Source: an uncultured Clostridia bacterium
GTDB lineage: Bacteria; Bacillota; Clostridia; UMGS1810
Length of the DNA stretch: 64,000 nucleotides
Direction: 5' to 3'
Assembly: GCA_934481345.1 (NCBI GenBank)
Contig: CAKSPF010000002.1
Coordinates: 62,001 to 126,000 of the forward strand
The translations under genes and the position numbers were made by a program. The notes under the pieces are model-generated. The model was not told the origin of the DNA, did not search any database, and saw only the letters and a program-made list of their open reading frames with translations. This document shows, in pieces, positions 1 to 8,671 of this stretch. Numbering within the stretch: the first letter of the stretch is position 1; each line of letters starts with the position of its first letter.

Positions 1-210
1 ATTTCAAGAAATACCGAACCCGAAGATGTGATTAACAGGCGTATTGACAGAGCGCGTCAGGAGGTACTTCTCATTGACAGCTATGATTACATACTTATAA
101 ATGACGATTTGGACAATGCAGTCGAACAGTTCCGTTCGATTGTGATTGCCGAGGGACAAAAGGTAAATAAAAACTTAAATATTATTAAAGAGGTGTGTGG
201 AATATGTTAA
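1..210 (+). CDS. gmk: Guanylate kinase, C-terminal part (gene cut by window edge)
   Basis: Phosphorylates GMP to GDP with ATP in the cytoplasm. The visible 69 residues carry the family's C-terminal signature: the SRNTE stretch with a following RIDRARQE helix, then YDYILINDDLDNAVEQ, which resembles the YDYxVxNDDL segment conserved in Gmk. Frame 1 is open from the first base, so the gene begins left of the window. Its stop overlaps the rpoZ start by 7 bases, which suggests translational coupling. gmk followed by rpoZ and coaBC is the usual Firmicutes order, which supports the call. The nucleotide-binding P-loop is not in view. Confidence 0.9.
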   Translation: MSRNTEPEDVINRRIDRARQEVLLIDSYDYILINDDLDNAVEQFRSIVIAEGQKVNKNLNIIKEVCGIC

Positions 211-497
211 AACCTTCAGCAAGTGAATTGATGAAAACCAAAAAAATTGACAGCAAGTATACTCTTGTTATAGCTACCGCAAAGAGAGCAAGAGAAATCT
301 TATCTACGGGAGTTACATTTACGGAATGTAAGTCCGATAAACCCGTAAGCATAGCTGTAAATGAGATTGCCGAAAACAAAGTTACTTTAAAAAGACATAA
401 ATCCGGCACAATATCCGATGATGAAACAATTATGAACAGCATCCTTGAACACAGCGCTTTTGCGGATAAAGAGGGAATGATGCATGAAAACGCTTAA
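204..497 (+). CDS. rpoZ: DNA-directed RNA polymerase omega subunit
   Basis: Omega helps fold and retain the beta-prime subunit of RNA polymerase. This 97-residue protein begins MLKPSASEL and has the omega helix YTLVIATAKRARE followed by a section resembling the PVSIAVNEIAENKV segment of Firmicutes omega. An in-frame GTG lies 9 bases upstream, but ATG 204 is preferred because AGAGG at 189-193 sits at a proper distance. The gene overlaps gmk by 7 bases and coaBC by 14 bases, so the three are probably co-transcribed and coupled. The length is slightly above the 65-90 residues usual in the family because of an acidic tail. Confidence 0.92.
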   Translation: MLKPSASELMKTKKIDSKYTLVIATAKRAREILSTGVTFTECKSDKPVSIAVNEIAENKVTLKRHKSGTISDDETIMNSILEHSAFADKEGMMHENA

Positions 498-1686
498 AGG
501 CCTGAATGTTGTCGTTGGCGTTACGGGCTGTATTGCGGCATATAAGGCTGCAGAGGTTGTCAGCCGCCTAAAAAAACTCGGCGCAGATGTCAGAGTTGTG
601 ATGACAAAATCCGCCTGTGAGTTTGTTGCGCCGCTTACTTTCGGTACGCTTTCCAAAAACAAAGTGATTACCGATATGTTCGGACTTCCGGACTATAAGG
701 AGGTTGAGCATATTTCCGCGGCAGCGTGGGCAGACTTGTTTTTGATATGCCCGGCAACCGCAAACATTATAGGCAAGGTGGCTTCGGGAATTGCCGATGA
801 TTTTCTTTCTACGACTGTAATGGCAACGAAGGCACCTGTTGTTTTTGCGGCAGCAATGAACAGCAATATGTATGAAAATCCGATTGTTACGGCAAATATC
901 GAAAAACTCAAAGACTTCGGTTATCATTTTATCGAGCCGGATGTGGGTATGCTTGCCTGCGGAACGAGCGGCAAAGGAAGACTTGCGGACTATGATAAAA
1001 TTATAGATACGGCTGTGTATTATGCCTATAAAAACAAGGATTTAAAGGGTAAAAAGGTTCTTGTAACGGCAGGACCTACCGTTGAGGCGATAGATCCAGT
1101 GCGTTATATTACAAATCATTCGAGCGGCAAAATGGGTTATGAGATAGCCAAAGCGGCACGGATAAGAGGCGCAGAGGTTACTTTGATTTCCGGTCCGGTT
1201 TTTGTAAAACCGTTTACGGGTATAGATGTTTTAAAAGTGAAATCCGCTGTAGAGATGCATGACGCAGCGGTGCAAAATGCAGATGAATATGATATTATAA
1301 TAAAGGCGGCAGCAGTCGCTGACTACAGGCCGAAAAATATTGCCGAAAACAAGATAAAAAAGGGCGGCGCTATGAGCGTGGAGCTTGCCGAAAATCCCGA
1401 TATTCTTAAAGAACTCGGCAAAAACAAGCGCAATGCAGTGTTGGCAGGCTTCTGTATGGAAACCGAAAATCTGCTGGAAAATGCAGAAAAAAAACTTAAA
1501 GCAAAAAATCTTGACTTCATAGTTGCGAATAATCTGACAGCAGAGGGTGCGGGATTTAAGACTGATACAAATATAGTTACCATTCTGGATAAAGACGGTA
1601 ATAAAAGTGTGTATGACATAATGGGCAAAGATGAAGTGGCGCATATTATACTTGATAAATGCGTAAAAATAATGAATAAGGATTAA
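484..1686 (+). CDS. coaBC: Bifunctional phosphopantothenoylcysteine decarboxylase / phosphopantothenate-cysteine ligase
   Basis: Performs two successive steps of coenzyme A synthesis: ligation of cysteine to 4'-phosphopantothenate, then decarboxylation to 4'-phosphopantetheine. At 400 residues it has the usual full length. The N-terminal CoaC flavoprotein half (about 1-180) shows GVTGCIAAYKAAE, the catalytic-His region EVEHISAAAWAD, the AAMNSNMYENP loop and LACGTSGKGRLAD. The C-terminal CoaB half starts near residue 188 with KKVLVTAGPTVEAIDPVRYI and carries NHSSGKMGYEIA and AENPDIL. Both catalytic halves look intact. It starts inside the end of rpoZ, so translation is probably coupled. Confidence 0.95.
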   Translation: MKTLKGLNVVVGVTGCIAAYKAAEVVSRLKKLGADVRVVMTKSACEFVAPLTFGTLSKNKVITDMFGLPDYKEVEHISAAAWADLFLICPATANIIGKVASGIADDFLSTTVMATKAPVVFAAAMNSNMYENPIVTANIEKLKDFGYHFIEPDVGMLACGTSGKGRLADYDKIIDTAVYYAYKNKDLKGKKVLVTAGPTVEAIDPVRYITNHSSGKMGYEIAKAARIRGAEVTLISGPVFVKPFTGIDVLKVKSAVEMHDAAVQNADEYDIIIKAAAVADYRPKNIAENKIKKGGAMSVELAENPDILKELGKNKRNAVLAGFCMETENLLENAEKKLKAKNLDFIVANNLTAEGAGFKTDTNIVTILDKDGNKSVYDIMGKDEVAHIILDKCVKIMNKD

Positions 1687-1704
1687 AAACAGGAGGAAAG
1701 CAAA

Positions 1705-4149
1705 GTGATAGCTGAAGTTGTATTAAACAATAATTCCAAGGCTACCGACAAGCTGTATCACTATGCTGTTCCCCAAAACCTCGCCGAAGATGTAAAAATC
1801 GGAGTGAGGGTACTTGTTCCGTTCGGATTCGGAAACAAAACCTCAGAGGCTTATGTTTTCGGTATAACGGAAAGTTCGGAATATGACAAACTTAAAGAAA
1901 TAAAATCAGTTATAGATAAGTATTCGTATTTTAACGAAAAAACTACCGAGCTTATCAGGTTTATGAATCACCGGTACTTTTGCGGATATATTTCCGCGAT
2001 ACGGGCAGTAGTTCCGTCCGGAGTCGGCATGAATATAAAAAAGCTTGTTACACGGTGCGGTAATTTGAGTGAGAGTGCAAAGAAATACCTTGCACATTCG
2101 CTTTCAGCGTCGCGCATTTATGAGTTTTTGGAAAACGGTTCGGTCTATGCTGATGAAATATCTGATTTGGCAGGAATAAAAAATGTAAACACAGTCCTTG
2201 GTACAATGCAAAAAAGAGGCATTGTGTGCATTGAAGAAAAGCTTTCCGATGGTGTAAAAGATACACTTATAACAATGGTGTCGCTTGAAATAAGCGTTTT
2301 GGAAGCTTCAGAGATAATAGAAGCTGTCGGAAAACGCGCACCGGCAAGGGCACGCTGCCTTGAAATCCTCTGTGATGAAAGAGTGCTGCCGCTGTCGCTT
2401 CTTTTGGAATATGCGTCTACCGAACGAAGCGTAGTAAACGCACTCGAGGCAAAGGGATATGTGCGGATTTACAAAGAGCTTTCGCGTGAGGATTTGTATA
2501 ATGCAGATTTTAAAAAACGTTATGAAAAGCATGTGTTAAATGTTGAACAGCAAGCCGTTTCCGACAGAGTGTTTGAAAGCATACAAAAAAATGAAAAGCA
2601 GACCTTTCTGCTGCGCGGAGTAACCGGAAGCGGCAAAACAGAGGTATATCTTGACTTGATAGAAAAGACAACAGCGATGAAAAAACAGGCTGTTTTTCTT
2701 GTACCGGAAATCAGCCTTACACCGCAGATGGTGGGGCAGGTAATGGCACGCTTCGGCGAGAAAGTAGCGGTGTTTCACAGCTCGCTTACCGTAAAGCAGA
2801 GATTTGAACAGTGGAAGAGAATAAAAGACGGCGAAGCCAATATTGTTGTCGGCGCGAGAAGCGCGGTATTTGCTCCGTTTGACAATCCCGGCCTTTTTAT
2901 AATAGATGAAGAACACGAGAATACCTACAAATCTGAGATGTCGCCTAAGTACAGTACGGCGGAAATAGCAAAATTCCGCGCAAGGCAGTATTCGGCGGTG
3001 GTTTTGCTTGCAAGCGCCACACCGCTTGTCGAGAGTACATACCGTGCCGATATAGGAAAATATATTCCGCTCAAAATAGAGAAAAGAGTGGCAAATCAAA
3101 AATTACCGGAAACAAAAATAGTGGATATGCGTAATGAACTTAAAGAGGGCAATATGAGTATTTTCAGCTCTGTACTTGCTAAAGAAATGGCAGCCAATCT
3201 GGAAAACGGTAAACAGACAATACTATTTTTGAACAGGCGCGGTTTTTCAAGCTTTGTTTCATGCAGAAGCTGCGGATATGTAATGGAGTGCCCGAACTGC
3301 AATGTTTCACTCAAATACCATAAGGCAATTAATAAAATGGTGTGTCATTACTGCGACTATATTACAGATATTCCGAATGTATGCCCGTCGTGTGCAAGCA
3401 AATATATCAAGTATTTCGGCATAGGAACTCAGCGTGTTGCGGATGAGGCACAAAAACTGTTTCCGAAGGCAAGAATTATAAGAATGGATGCAGATACAAC
3501 CGCCAAGCGGTCCGGGCACGAAAAGCTTCTTAATAAATTTAAGAACCATGAAGCGGATATACTTGTCGGAACGCAGATGATTACAAAAGGACTTGATTTT
3601 GAAAATGTAACCCTTGTGGGTATTGTTGCGGCCGACATGAGCCTTAATATGGATGATTACCGTGCGGCAGAACGCACGTTTGATCTTATAACGCAGGTTA
3701 TAGGCAGAGCCGGACGCGGTAAATACGACGGCAGAGCGGTAATTCAGACATACAATCCCGAGAACGAAACTATCATAAGTGCGGCAAATCAGAATTATGA
3801 CGAGTTTTACCGTGATGAAATTGAATTGAGACGGCTTTTGGATTATCCGCCGTTTTGTGAATTTTTGAATTTTGTTTTTGTATCTGAAGATAAGAACATG
3901 GCGCTTGATACGGCAAAGCGGTTTTATAGCGAGCTCAAGGCAAGAGAAGAAAGCTCGGCTGCTTCTTTCTATAAAGTAGGCGAAGCGCCGCTTTTTAAAA
4001 TAAACAATAAATACCGATACAGGTTTTTGGTAAAGTGCCGTTATTCCAAGACAATGTACGATTGCATAGGTGCATTGTACGCTGAGTATTCGGCACAAAA
4101 GGGTAATTCGCAGATATTAATAGATGTTAATCCATCAAATATGTATTAA
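1705..4149 (+). CDS. priA: Primosomal replication restart helicase PriA
   Basis: A 3'-to-5' superfamily 2 helicase that recognises stalled forks and reloads the replisome. At 814 residues it is typical of Firmicutes PriA. The N-terminal DNA-binding domain is followed by Walker A GVTGSGKTE near residue 305 and a DEEH Walker B near residue 400. A zinc-binding insertion follows, with CRSCGY, CPNC, CHYC and CPSC pairs near residues 515-560, then the motif V/VI region GTQMITKGLDF and QVIGRAGRG. The start is GTG 1705 behind a perfect AGGAGG at 1691-1696. It sits 18 bases after coaBC in the same operon. Confidence 0.96.
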   Translation: MIAEVVLNNNSKATDKLYHYAVPQNLAEDVKIGVRVLVPFGFGNKTSEAYVFGITESSEYDKLKEIKSVIDKYSYFNEKTTELIRFMNHRYFCGYISAIRAVVPSGVGMNIKKLVTRCGNLSESAKKYLAHSLSASRIYEFLENGSVYADEISDLAGIKNVNTVLGTMQKRGIVCIEEKLSDGVKDTLITMVSLEISVLEASEIIEAVGKRAPARARCLEILCDERVLPLSLLLEYASTERSVVNALEAKGYVRIYKELSREDLYNADFKKRYEKHVLNVEQQAVSDRVFESIQKNEKQTFLLRGVTGSGKTEVYLDLIEKTTAMKKQAVFLVPEISLTPQMVGQVMARFGEKVAVFHSSLTVKQRFEQWKRIKDGEANIVVGARSAVFAPFDNPGLFIIDEEHENTYKSEMSPKYSTAEIAKFRARQYSAVVLLASATPLVESTYRADIGKYIPLKIEKRVANQKLPETKIVDMRNELKEGNMSIFSSVLAKEMAANLENGKQTILFLNRRGFSSFVSCRSCGYVMECPNCNVSLKYHKAINKMVCHYCDYITDIPNVCPSCASKYIKYFGIGTQRVADEAQKLFPKARIIRMDADTTAKRSGHEKLLNKFKNHEADILVGTQMITKGLDFENVTLVGIVAADMSLNMDDYRAAERTFDLITQVIGRAGRGKYDGRAVIQTYNPENETIISAANQNYDEFYRDEIELRRLLDYPPFCEFLNFVFVSEDKNMALDTAKRFYSELKAREESSAASFYKVGEAPLFKINNKYRYRFLVKCRYSKTMYDCIGALYAEYSAQKGNSQILIDVNPSNMY

Positions 4150-4162
4150 AGGGTGATTTAAT

Positions 4163-4621
4163 ATGGCAATAAGAAATATCAGAGAAATCGGCGATGATGT
4201 ATTAAGAAAAAAGTGCAGACCGGTAGAAAAGATTGATGAAAAAACCATTCAGCTTCTTGACGATATGGCAGAAACTATGTATAAGGCACAGGGCGTCGGA
4301 CTTGCAGCTCCGCAGATCGGCATACTCAAAAGGCTGGTTGTAATAGATGTAGGAAACGGCCTTATAGAACTTATAAATCCCGAAATCACAAGCTTTGAGG
4401 GCAGTGAAAAAGATATAGAGGGCTGCCTCAGCGTTCCCGGAAAATACGGATACGTCGTAAGACCTAAGACAGTTACAGTAACTGCACTGGACAGGAATGG
4501 CGAAATGGTGACATATCATGCCGACGGAATGCTTAAAAAGGCATTTTGCCATGAAATCGACCACCTTGACGGAATACTGTATGTAGATAAGGTTACAGAA
4601 TATGTAGAGATAGAGGAATAA
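4163..4621 (+). CDS. def: Peptide deformylase
   Basis: Removes the N-formyl group from the first methionine of nascent proteins; an iron or zinc metalloenzyme. The three diagnostic motifs are all present in 152 residues: GVGLAAPQIG, EGCLSVPG (metal-ligand Cys) and HEIDH (two His ligands and the catalytic Glu). A GGGTGA ribosome binding site precedes ATG 4163. It lies 13 bases after priA and 1 base before fmt, which encodes the formyltransferase that adds the group Def removes. def-fmt pairing is standard in bacteria. Confidence 0.97.
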   Translation: MAIRNIREIGDDVLRKKCRPVEKIDEKTIQLLDDMAETMYKAQGVGLAAPQIGILKRLVVIDVGNGLIELINPEITSFEGSEKDIEGCLSVPGKYGYVVRPKTVTVTALDRNGEMVTYHADGMLKKAFCHEIDHLDGILYVDKVTEYVEIEE

Positions 4622-4622
4622 T

Positions 4623-5567
4623 ATGAAAATAATGTTTATGGGTACGCCTGAATTTGCGTGCGTATCGCTGAAAGAACTCGTAAACCGCGGTTATGACGTT
4701 GCAAGCGTTGTTACAACGGAGGATAAACCGAGAGGCCGCGGACACAAAATGACTCCGCCCGATGTTTACAGGGCGGCGGAGGAGCTCGGCATAAAGAATA
4801 TTTATCAACCGCTTAATTTAAAAAAAGAGAATTTTGAACAGATACTTTTGTCGGAAAAACCTGATTTGATAGCAGTGGTAGCATACGGAAAGCTTTTGCC
4901 TGAATATGTCATTGACTTTCCGAAGTACGGCTGTATAAATGTGCACGGCTCGCTTTTGCCAAAATACCGCGGCGCTGCACCTATGCAGTGGTGCCTTATA
5001 GACGGCGAGGAGGAAACCGGTATTACAACAATGTATATGGATAAAGGTCTTGATACCGGAGATATGCTGCTAAAAGATACGCTAAAGCTCACCGATGATG
5101 ACAATTTCGGTACTGTTCATGATAAGCTTGCAGTAATGGGCGCAAAGCTTCTGTGCGAAACGATTGATAAAATTGCCGGCAATGCCATAACAAGGATACC
5201 CCAGGGTGAAACGACAACTCATTACGCGCACATGATTACCCGGGAAATGACGAAAATCAACTGGAACAGTAGTGCAAGAGAAATCTTTAATCTGGTAAGA
5301 GGTCTTACGCCGTTTCCAAAGGCCGGATGTACTATGGACGGCAAAGGACTTAAAATACTTAAAACCGCCGTTTTGAATGAAACAAAGACTCTTGAATGCG
5401 GAACGATAGCCTCGGTTAATGACGATTCGTTTGATGTGTGCTGCAAAAACGGCAGTATGCTGAGAATTTTTGAAATTCAGCCGGAGGGAAAAAGAGCCAT
5501 GCCGGTTTCCGACTATTTAAAGGGAAATCAAATTAAGGAAGGTACAGTATTGAAACAGGCGGAGTAA
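4623..5567 (+). CDS. fmt: Methionyl-tRNA formyltransferase
   Basis: Transfers a formyl group from 10-formyl-tetrahydrofolate to initiator Met-tRNA. The 314-residue length is normal. The N-terminal Rossmann-like domain opens with MFMGTPEFACVSL and carries the VHGSLLPKYRGAAPMQW catalytic segment (conserved Asn-His-Asp set) near residues 107-123, with GITTMYMDKGLDTGD following. The OB-fold C-terminal domain begins after about residue 205 (GLTPFPKAG). It is placed directly after def and followed 3 bases later by rsmB. Confidence 0.96.
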   Translation: MKIMFMGTPEFACVSLKELVNRGYDVASVVTTEDKPRGRGHKMTPPDVYRAAEELGIKNIYQPLNLKKENFEQILLSEKPDLIAVVAYGKLLPEYVIDFPKYGCINVHGSLLPKYRGAAPMQWCLIDGEEETGITTMYMDKGLDTGDMLLKDTLKLTDDDNFGTVHDKLAVMGAKLLCETIDKIAGNAITRIPQGETTTHYAHMITREMTKINWNSSAREIFNLVRGLTPFPKAGCTMDGKGLKILKTAVLNETKTLECGTIASVNDDSFDVCCKNGSMLRIFEIQPEGKRAMPVSDYLKGNQIKEGTVLKQAE

Positions 5568-5570
5568 ACT

Positions 5571-6893
5571 ATGAGCGAAAATCCAAGAAAAATTGCTGCG
5601 GATATAGTATATAATGTGAGCAAAGGGTGCAATCTCAGCGAAGAAATTGAAAAACTTCGCCTGAAAAATGATTTATCACAGCTTGACATAAGATTTGTAA
5701 CCGAAATCGTAAACGGTACGGTAAGAAAACTTGAATTTATAGACTGTGCAATATCCAATGCTTCAGATATAAAGCTTAATAAAATTTCACCGTTTGTTCT
5801 GGCGGTAATGCGCTGCGGCACATATCAGATACTGTTTATGGACAAAGTACCGGACAGCGCGGCAGTCAACGAGAGCATAAAGCTTATCAGAAAAGCGCGT
5901 AATCCCAGACTGTGCGGATTTGCAAATGCAGTTTTGCGAAAAGTGTCGAAAAACGGATTTGGCATAAAGCTTCCGTCAGATATTGACGAAAAACTAAGCG
6001 TAAAGTATTCCTGCCCGCTGTGGATAACGAAAATATTTACCGAATGTCTTGGCGATGAAGCGGAACAGCTTCTTTGCGCACTCAATAAAAAGCCGCCTAC
6101 GGTAATAAGGACAAATACTCTGAAAACGACTTCGGAAGAACTTGTCGGAACACTTAGCAGCAAGGGTTGGGAGTGCAGGCGTTATTTGTCGGAATTGTTT
6201 CCGGAGCTGGATACCTTGATAGAGGCTTCAAAGGTAGACGGACTTACAGAGGTGCAGGAATTTAAAGACGGATTGTTCTATGTTCAGGACGCGGCTGCTG
6301 CTTTTGCGGCATATGTTCTTTCGCCCGCAAATGACAGTACCGTTATTGATATGTGCGCCGCACCCGGCGGAAAAACGACTTACCTTGCGGAAATTATGAA
6401 AAACACAGGCAGGATTTATGCTTTTGATATTTATGACAAAAAAATTGACAAAATAAACGAAAATGCGAAACGGCTCGGATTAACAAACATAACAGCACAA
6501 AAAAAGGACGCAGCCGAGTATGATGACAGCTTTAAGGAAACCGCCGACAGAATACTTGTGGATTCTCCGTGCTCGGGGCTTGGTATTATACGGAGAAAAC
6601 CCGATATTAAATATCTTCGCCGTCAAAGCGACATAAATGAACTTGCGGCGCTTTCGCTTAAAATTCTGCTCAATGCGGCAGAATATTTAAAGAAAGGCGG
6701 TATAATGGTATTTTCCACATGCACTCTTACAGATGAAGAAAATACCGGTGTACTGTTTGAGTTTTTAAAACAGCGGAGTGACTTCAAGCTGAAAAAAATA
6801 CCATGCAGACGGGAAAACAGCGGATATATGACACTTTATCCGCACAGGGACAATTGCGACGGCTTTTTTATAAGCCTGCTCGAAAAGGAATAG
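5571..6893 (+). CDS. rsmB: 16S rRNA (cytosine-967-C5)-methyltransferase RsmB
   Basis: Methylates C967 of 16S rRNA using S-adenosylmethionine. This 440-residue protein has an N-terminal NusB-like helical RNA-binding domain (about 1-140, with YNVSKGCNLSEE and FVTEIVNGTVRK) and a C-terminal Rossmann methyltransferase domain. The SAM loop is MCAAPGGKTTYLAEI near residue 262. The two catalytic cysteines are in DSPCSGLGIIRRKPD and FSTCTLTDEEN. In many Clostridia a zinc metallopeptidase gene separates fmt and rsmB, but here they are adjacent. The gene is within the core operon. Confidence 0.95.
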   Translation: MSENPRKIAADIVYNVSKGCNLSEEIEKLRLKNDLSQLDIRFVTEIVNGTVRKLEFIDCAISNASDIKLNKISPFVLAVMRCGTYQILFMDKVPDSAAVNESIKLIRKARNPRLCGFANAVLRKVSKNGFGIKLPSDIDEKLSVKYSCPLWITKIFTECLGDEAEQLLCALNKKPPTVIRTNTLKTTSEELVGTLSSKGWECRRYLSELFPELDTLIEASKVDGLTEVQEFKDGLFYVQDAAAAFAAYVLSPANDSTVIDMCAAPGGKTTYLAEIMKNTGRIYAFDIYDKKIDKINENAKRLGLTNITAQKKDAAEYDDSFKETADRILVDSPCSGLGIIRRKPDIKYLRRQSDINELAALSLKILLNAAEYLKKGGIMVFSTCTLTDEENTGVLFEFLKQRSDFKLKKIPCRRENSGYMTLYPHRDNCDGFFISLLEKE

Positions 6894-6896
6894 AAA

Positions 6897-7934
6897 ATGA
6901 TTAATTTAAAGGATTTGACATTTGAAGAATTAAAGGATTTGTTACAGCAAATGGGCGAAAAACCGTTCCGTGCATCACAGATATTTGCATGGCTTCACCG
7001 CGGTGTTTCTTCGTTTGACGAGATGACAGACCTTTCGCTTGATTTGAGAAAAAAGCTTGCAGAGGTAAGTAAGGTAAGCACGCTTAAAATTGCCGCAAAG
7101 CTTGAATCAAAGCTTGATGAAACAAAAAAATATCTGTTTGAGCTTGAGGACGGCAATAAGGTGGAGAGCGTGGTAATGTATTACAAACACGGCATTACAA
7201 TTTGCATTTCCTGTCAGGTCGGATGCAGAATGGGATGCAGATTCTGTGCGTCAACAATAGGCGGACTTGTGCGTAGTCTTACTCCCGGTGAAATGCTCGA
7301 TCAGATTTTGTTTGCCCAAAAGGATATAGGCGAGAGAATATCAAACATAGTTATGATGGGCATAGGAGAGCCGCTTGATAATTTTGACAATGTAATAAAA
7401 TTCCTTGAAAATGTAAATAACCCGAAAGGGCTGAATATAGGCTACAGACATATATCGCTTTCAACCTGCGGTCTTGTGCCGAATATAGAAAAGCTCAGAG
7501 AGCTTGATTTGCCGATTACACTCAGCGTTTCACTTCATGCACCTACGGACGAAATAAGAAATACTATAATGCCCGTAAACAAGGCATATAATATAAGTGA
7601 GCTGTTAGGAATGTGCCGCAGATACTCGGAATACACCAAGCGCAGAATAAGCTTTGAATATGCGGTAATAGACAGTGTGAATGACAGCGTGCAGTGCGCA
7701 CAGAAGCTTGCCGCAAAGCTAAAAGGTATGCTGTGCCACGTCAATCTGATACCTGTCAATAATGTCGAAGAAAACAGCTTCAAAAAACCGTCCAAAGCAA
7801 AAATTCAAAAATTTGTGAATGTTTTGGAACAAAACGGTATTACGGCAACAGTACGGCGTGAACTCGGCAGTGATATAAGCGCGTCCTGCGGACAGCTTAG
7901 AAGAAATTCTGTTATCAGGGAGGGGCAGCAATGA
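6897..7934 (+). CDS. rlmN: Dual-specificity 23S rRNA / tRNA adenine-C2 methyltransferase RlmN
   Basis: Radical SAM enzyme that methylates C2 of A2503 in 23S rRNA and A37 of some tRNAs. The protein has 345 residues. The 4Fe-4S cluster motif CxxxCxxC appears as CRMGCRFCAS, preceded by CISCQVG. A GIGEPLDN loop follows, and the C-terminal catalytic Cys occurs in SDISASCGQLR. The N-terminal accessory domain contains the PFRASQIFAWLH stretch seen in the family. It starts 3 bases after rsmB, and its stop overlaps the stp start by 4 bases (ATGA). Confidence 0.96.
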   Translation: MINLKDLTFEELKDLLQQMGEKPFRASQIFAWLHRGVSSFDEMTDLSLDLRKKLAEVSKVSTLKIAAKLESKLDETKKYLFELEDGNKVESVVMYYKHGITICISCQVGCRMGCRFCASTIGGLVRSLTPGEMLDQILFAQKDIGERISNIVMMGIGEPLDNFDNVIKFLENVNNPKGLNIGYRHISLSTCGLVPNIEKLRELDLPITLSVSLHAPTDEIRNTIMPVNKAYNISELLGMCRRYSEYTKRRISFEYAVIDSVNDSVQCAQKLAAKLKGMLCHVNLIPVNNVEENSFKKPSKAKIQKFVNVLEQNGITATVRRELGSDISASCGQLRRNSVIREGQQ

Positions 7935-8659
7935 CAATATCATACTATACGGACGTTGGACGTATGAGAAAGGAAAACCAGGATTCCGTTTTTGCAGAGC
8001 AGATTAACGATAATACCTTTCTGCTTATTGTTGCGGACGGCATGGGCGGCCATAACGGCGGCAAAACGGCGAGCGCCACGGCAATATCGGCAGTATCGCA
8101 GTATATCAGAGAAAAATGCAAAAGCACCTTTGATGACGACGAAGCAAAGCATATGCTTATCGAGTCAATTTCAAAGGCAAATACAGAAATATACCGCAAG
8201 GCTTTCGGAAACGATAAACTAAAGGGTATGGGTACGACGGCCGTAGTGGCAATTATAACAGAAAAAAAACTTTATACTGCAAATGTCGGCGACAGCAGAC
8301 TTTATATTTTGTCGGGAGATAATTTTAAGCAGATTACAACCGACCACTCGTATGTGGAGAGCCTTTTGTCCAAGGGCCTTATATCGGAGAGTGAAGCAAA
8401 AACACATCCGCAGAAGAATATCATTACAAGAGCTGTCGGCACGGATTCATTTGTTGACATTGATTTGTTTGAAAATTCACTTTGTGATGATGATGTCGTT
8501 TTGATATGCTCGGACGGTCTTCACACAATGGTAAATGATGAGGATATAGTAAAGATACTTAATGATGATATAAGTACGGCATCACAAAAGCTTGTTTCTT
8601 TGGCGAACGATAACGGCGGAAGAGATAATATTTCTGTGATTGTTGTTAAAATAAATTAA
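7931..8659 (+). CDS. stp: PP2C-family Ser/Thr phosphatase (PrpC/Stp)
   Basis: Metal-dependent phosphatase that reverses phosphorylation by the PrkC-type kinase encoded next door. The 242-residue protein matches the PP2C fold: DVGRMRKENQDSVF at the N terminus, the metal-binding VADGMGGHNGG loop, ANVGDSRLYIL, ITTDHSYVESL, LICSDGLHTMV and GGRDNISVIVV at the end. It overlaps rlmN by 4 bases and precedes prkC by 12 bases. Phosphatase-kinase pairing of this kind is conserved across Gram-positive bacteria. Confidence 0.95.
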   Translation: MTISYYTDVGRMRKENQDSVFAEQINDNTFLLIVADGMGGHNGGKTASATAISAVSQYIREKCKSTFDDDEAKHMLIESISKANTEIYRKAFGNDKLKGMGTTAVVAIITEKKLYTANVGDSRLYILSGDNFKQITTDHSYVESLLSKGLISESEAKTHPQKNIITRAVGTDSFVDIDLFENSLCDDDVVLICSDGLHTMVNDEDIVKILNDDISTASQKLVSLANDNGGRDNISVIVVKIN

Positions 8660-8671
8660 TGGGGTGACGAA

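Noticed and set aside
3307..4098. A 263-codon minus-strand open frame inside priA
   Set aside because: It is fully covered by the strongly supported priA and its translation resembles no protein; it is a by-product of codon use.
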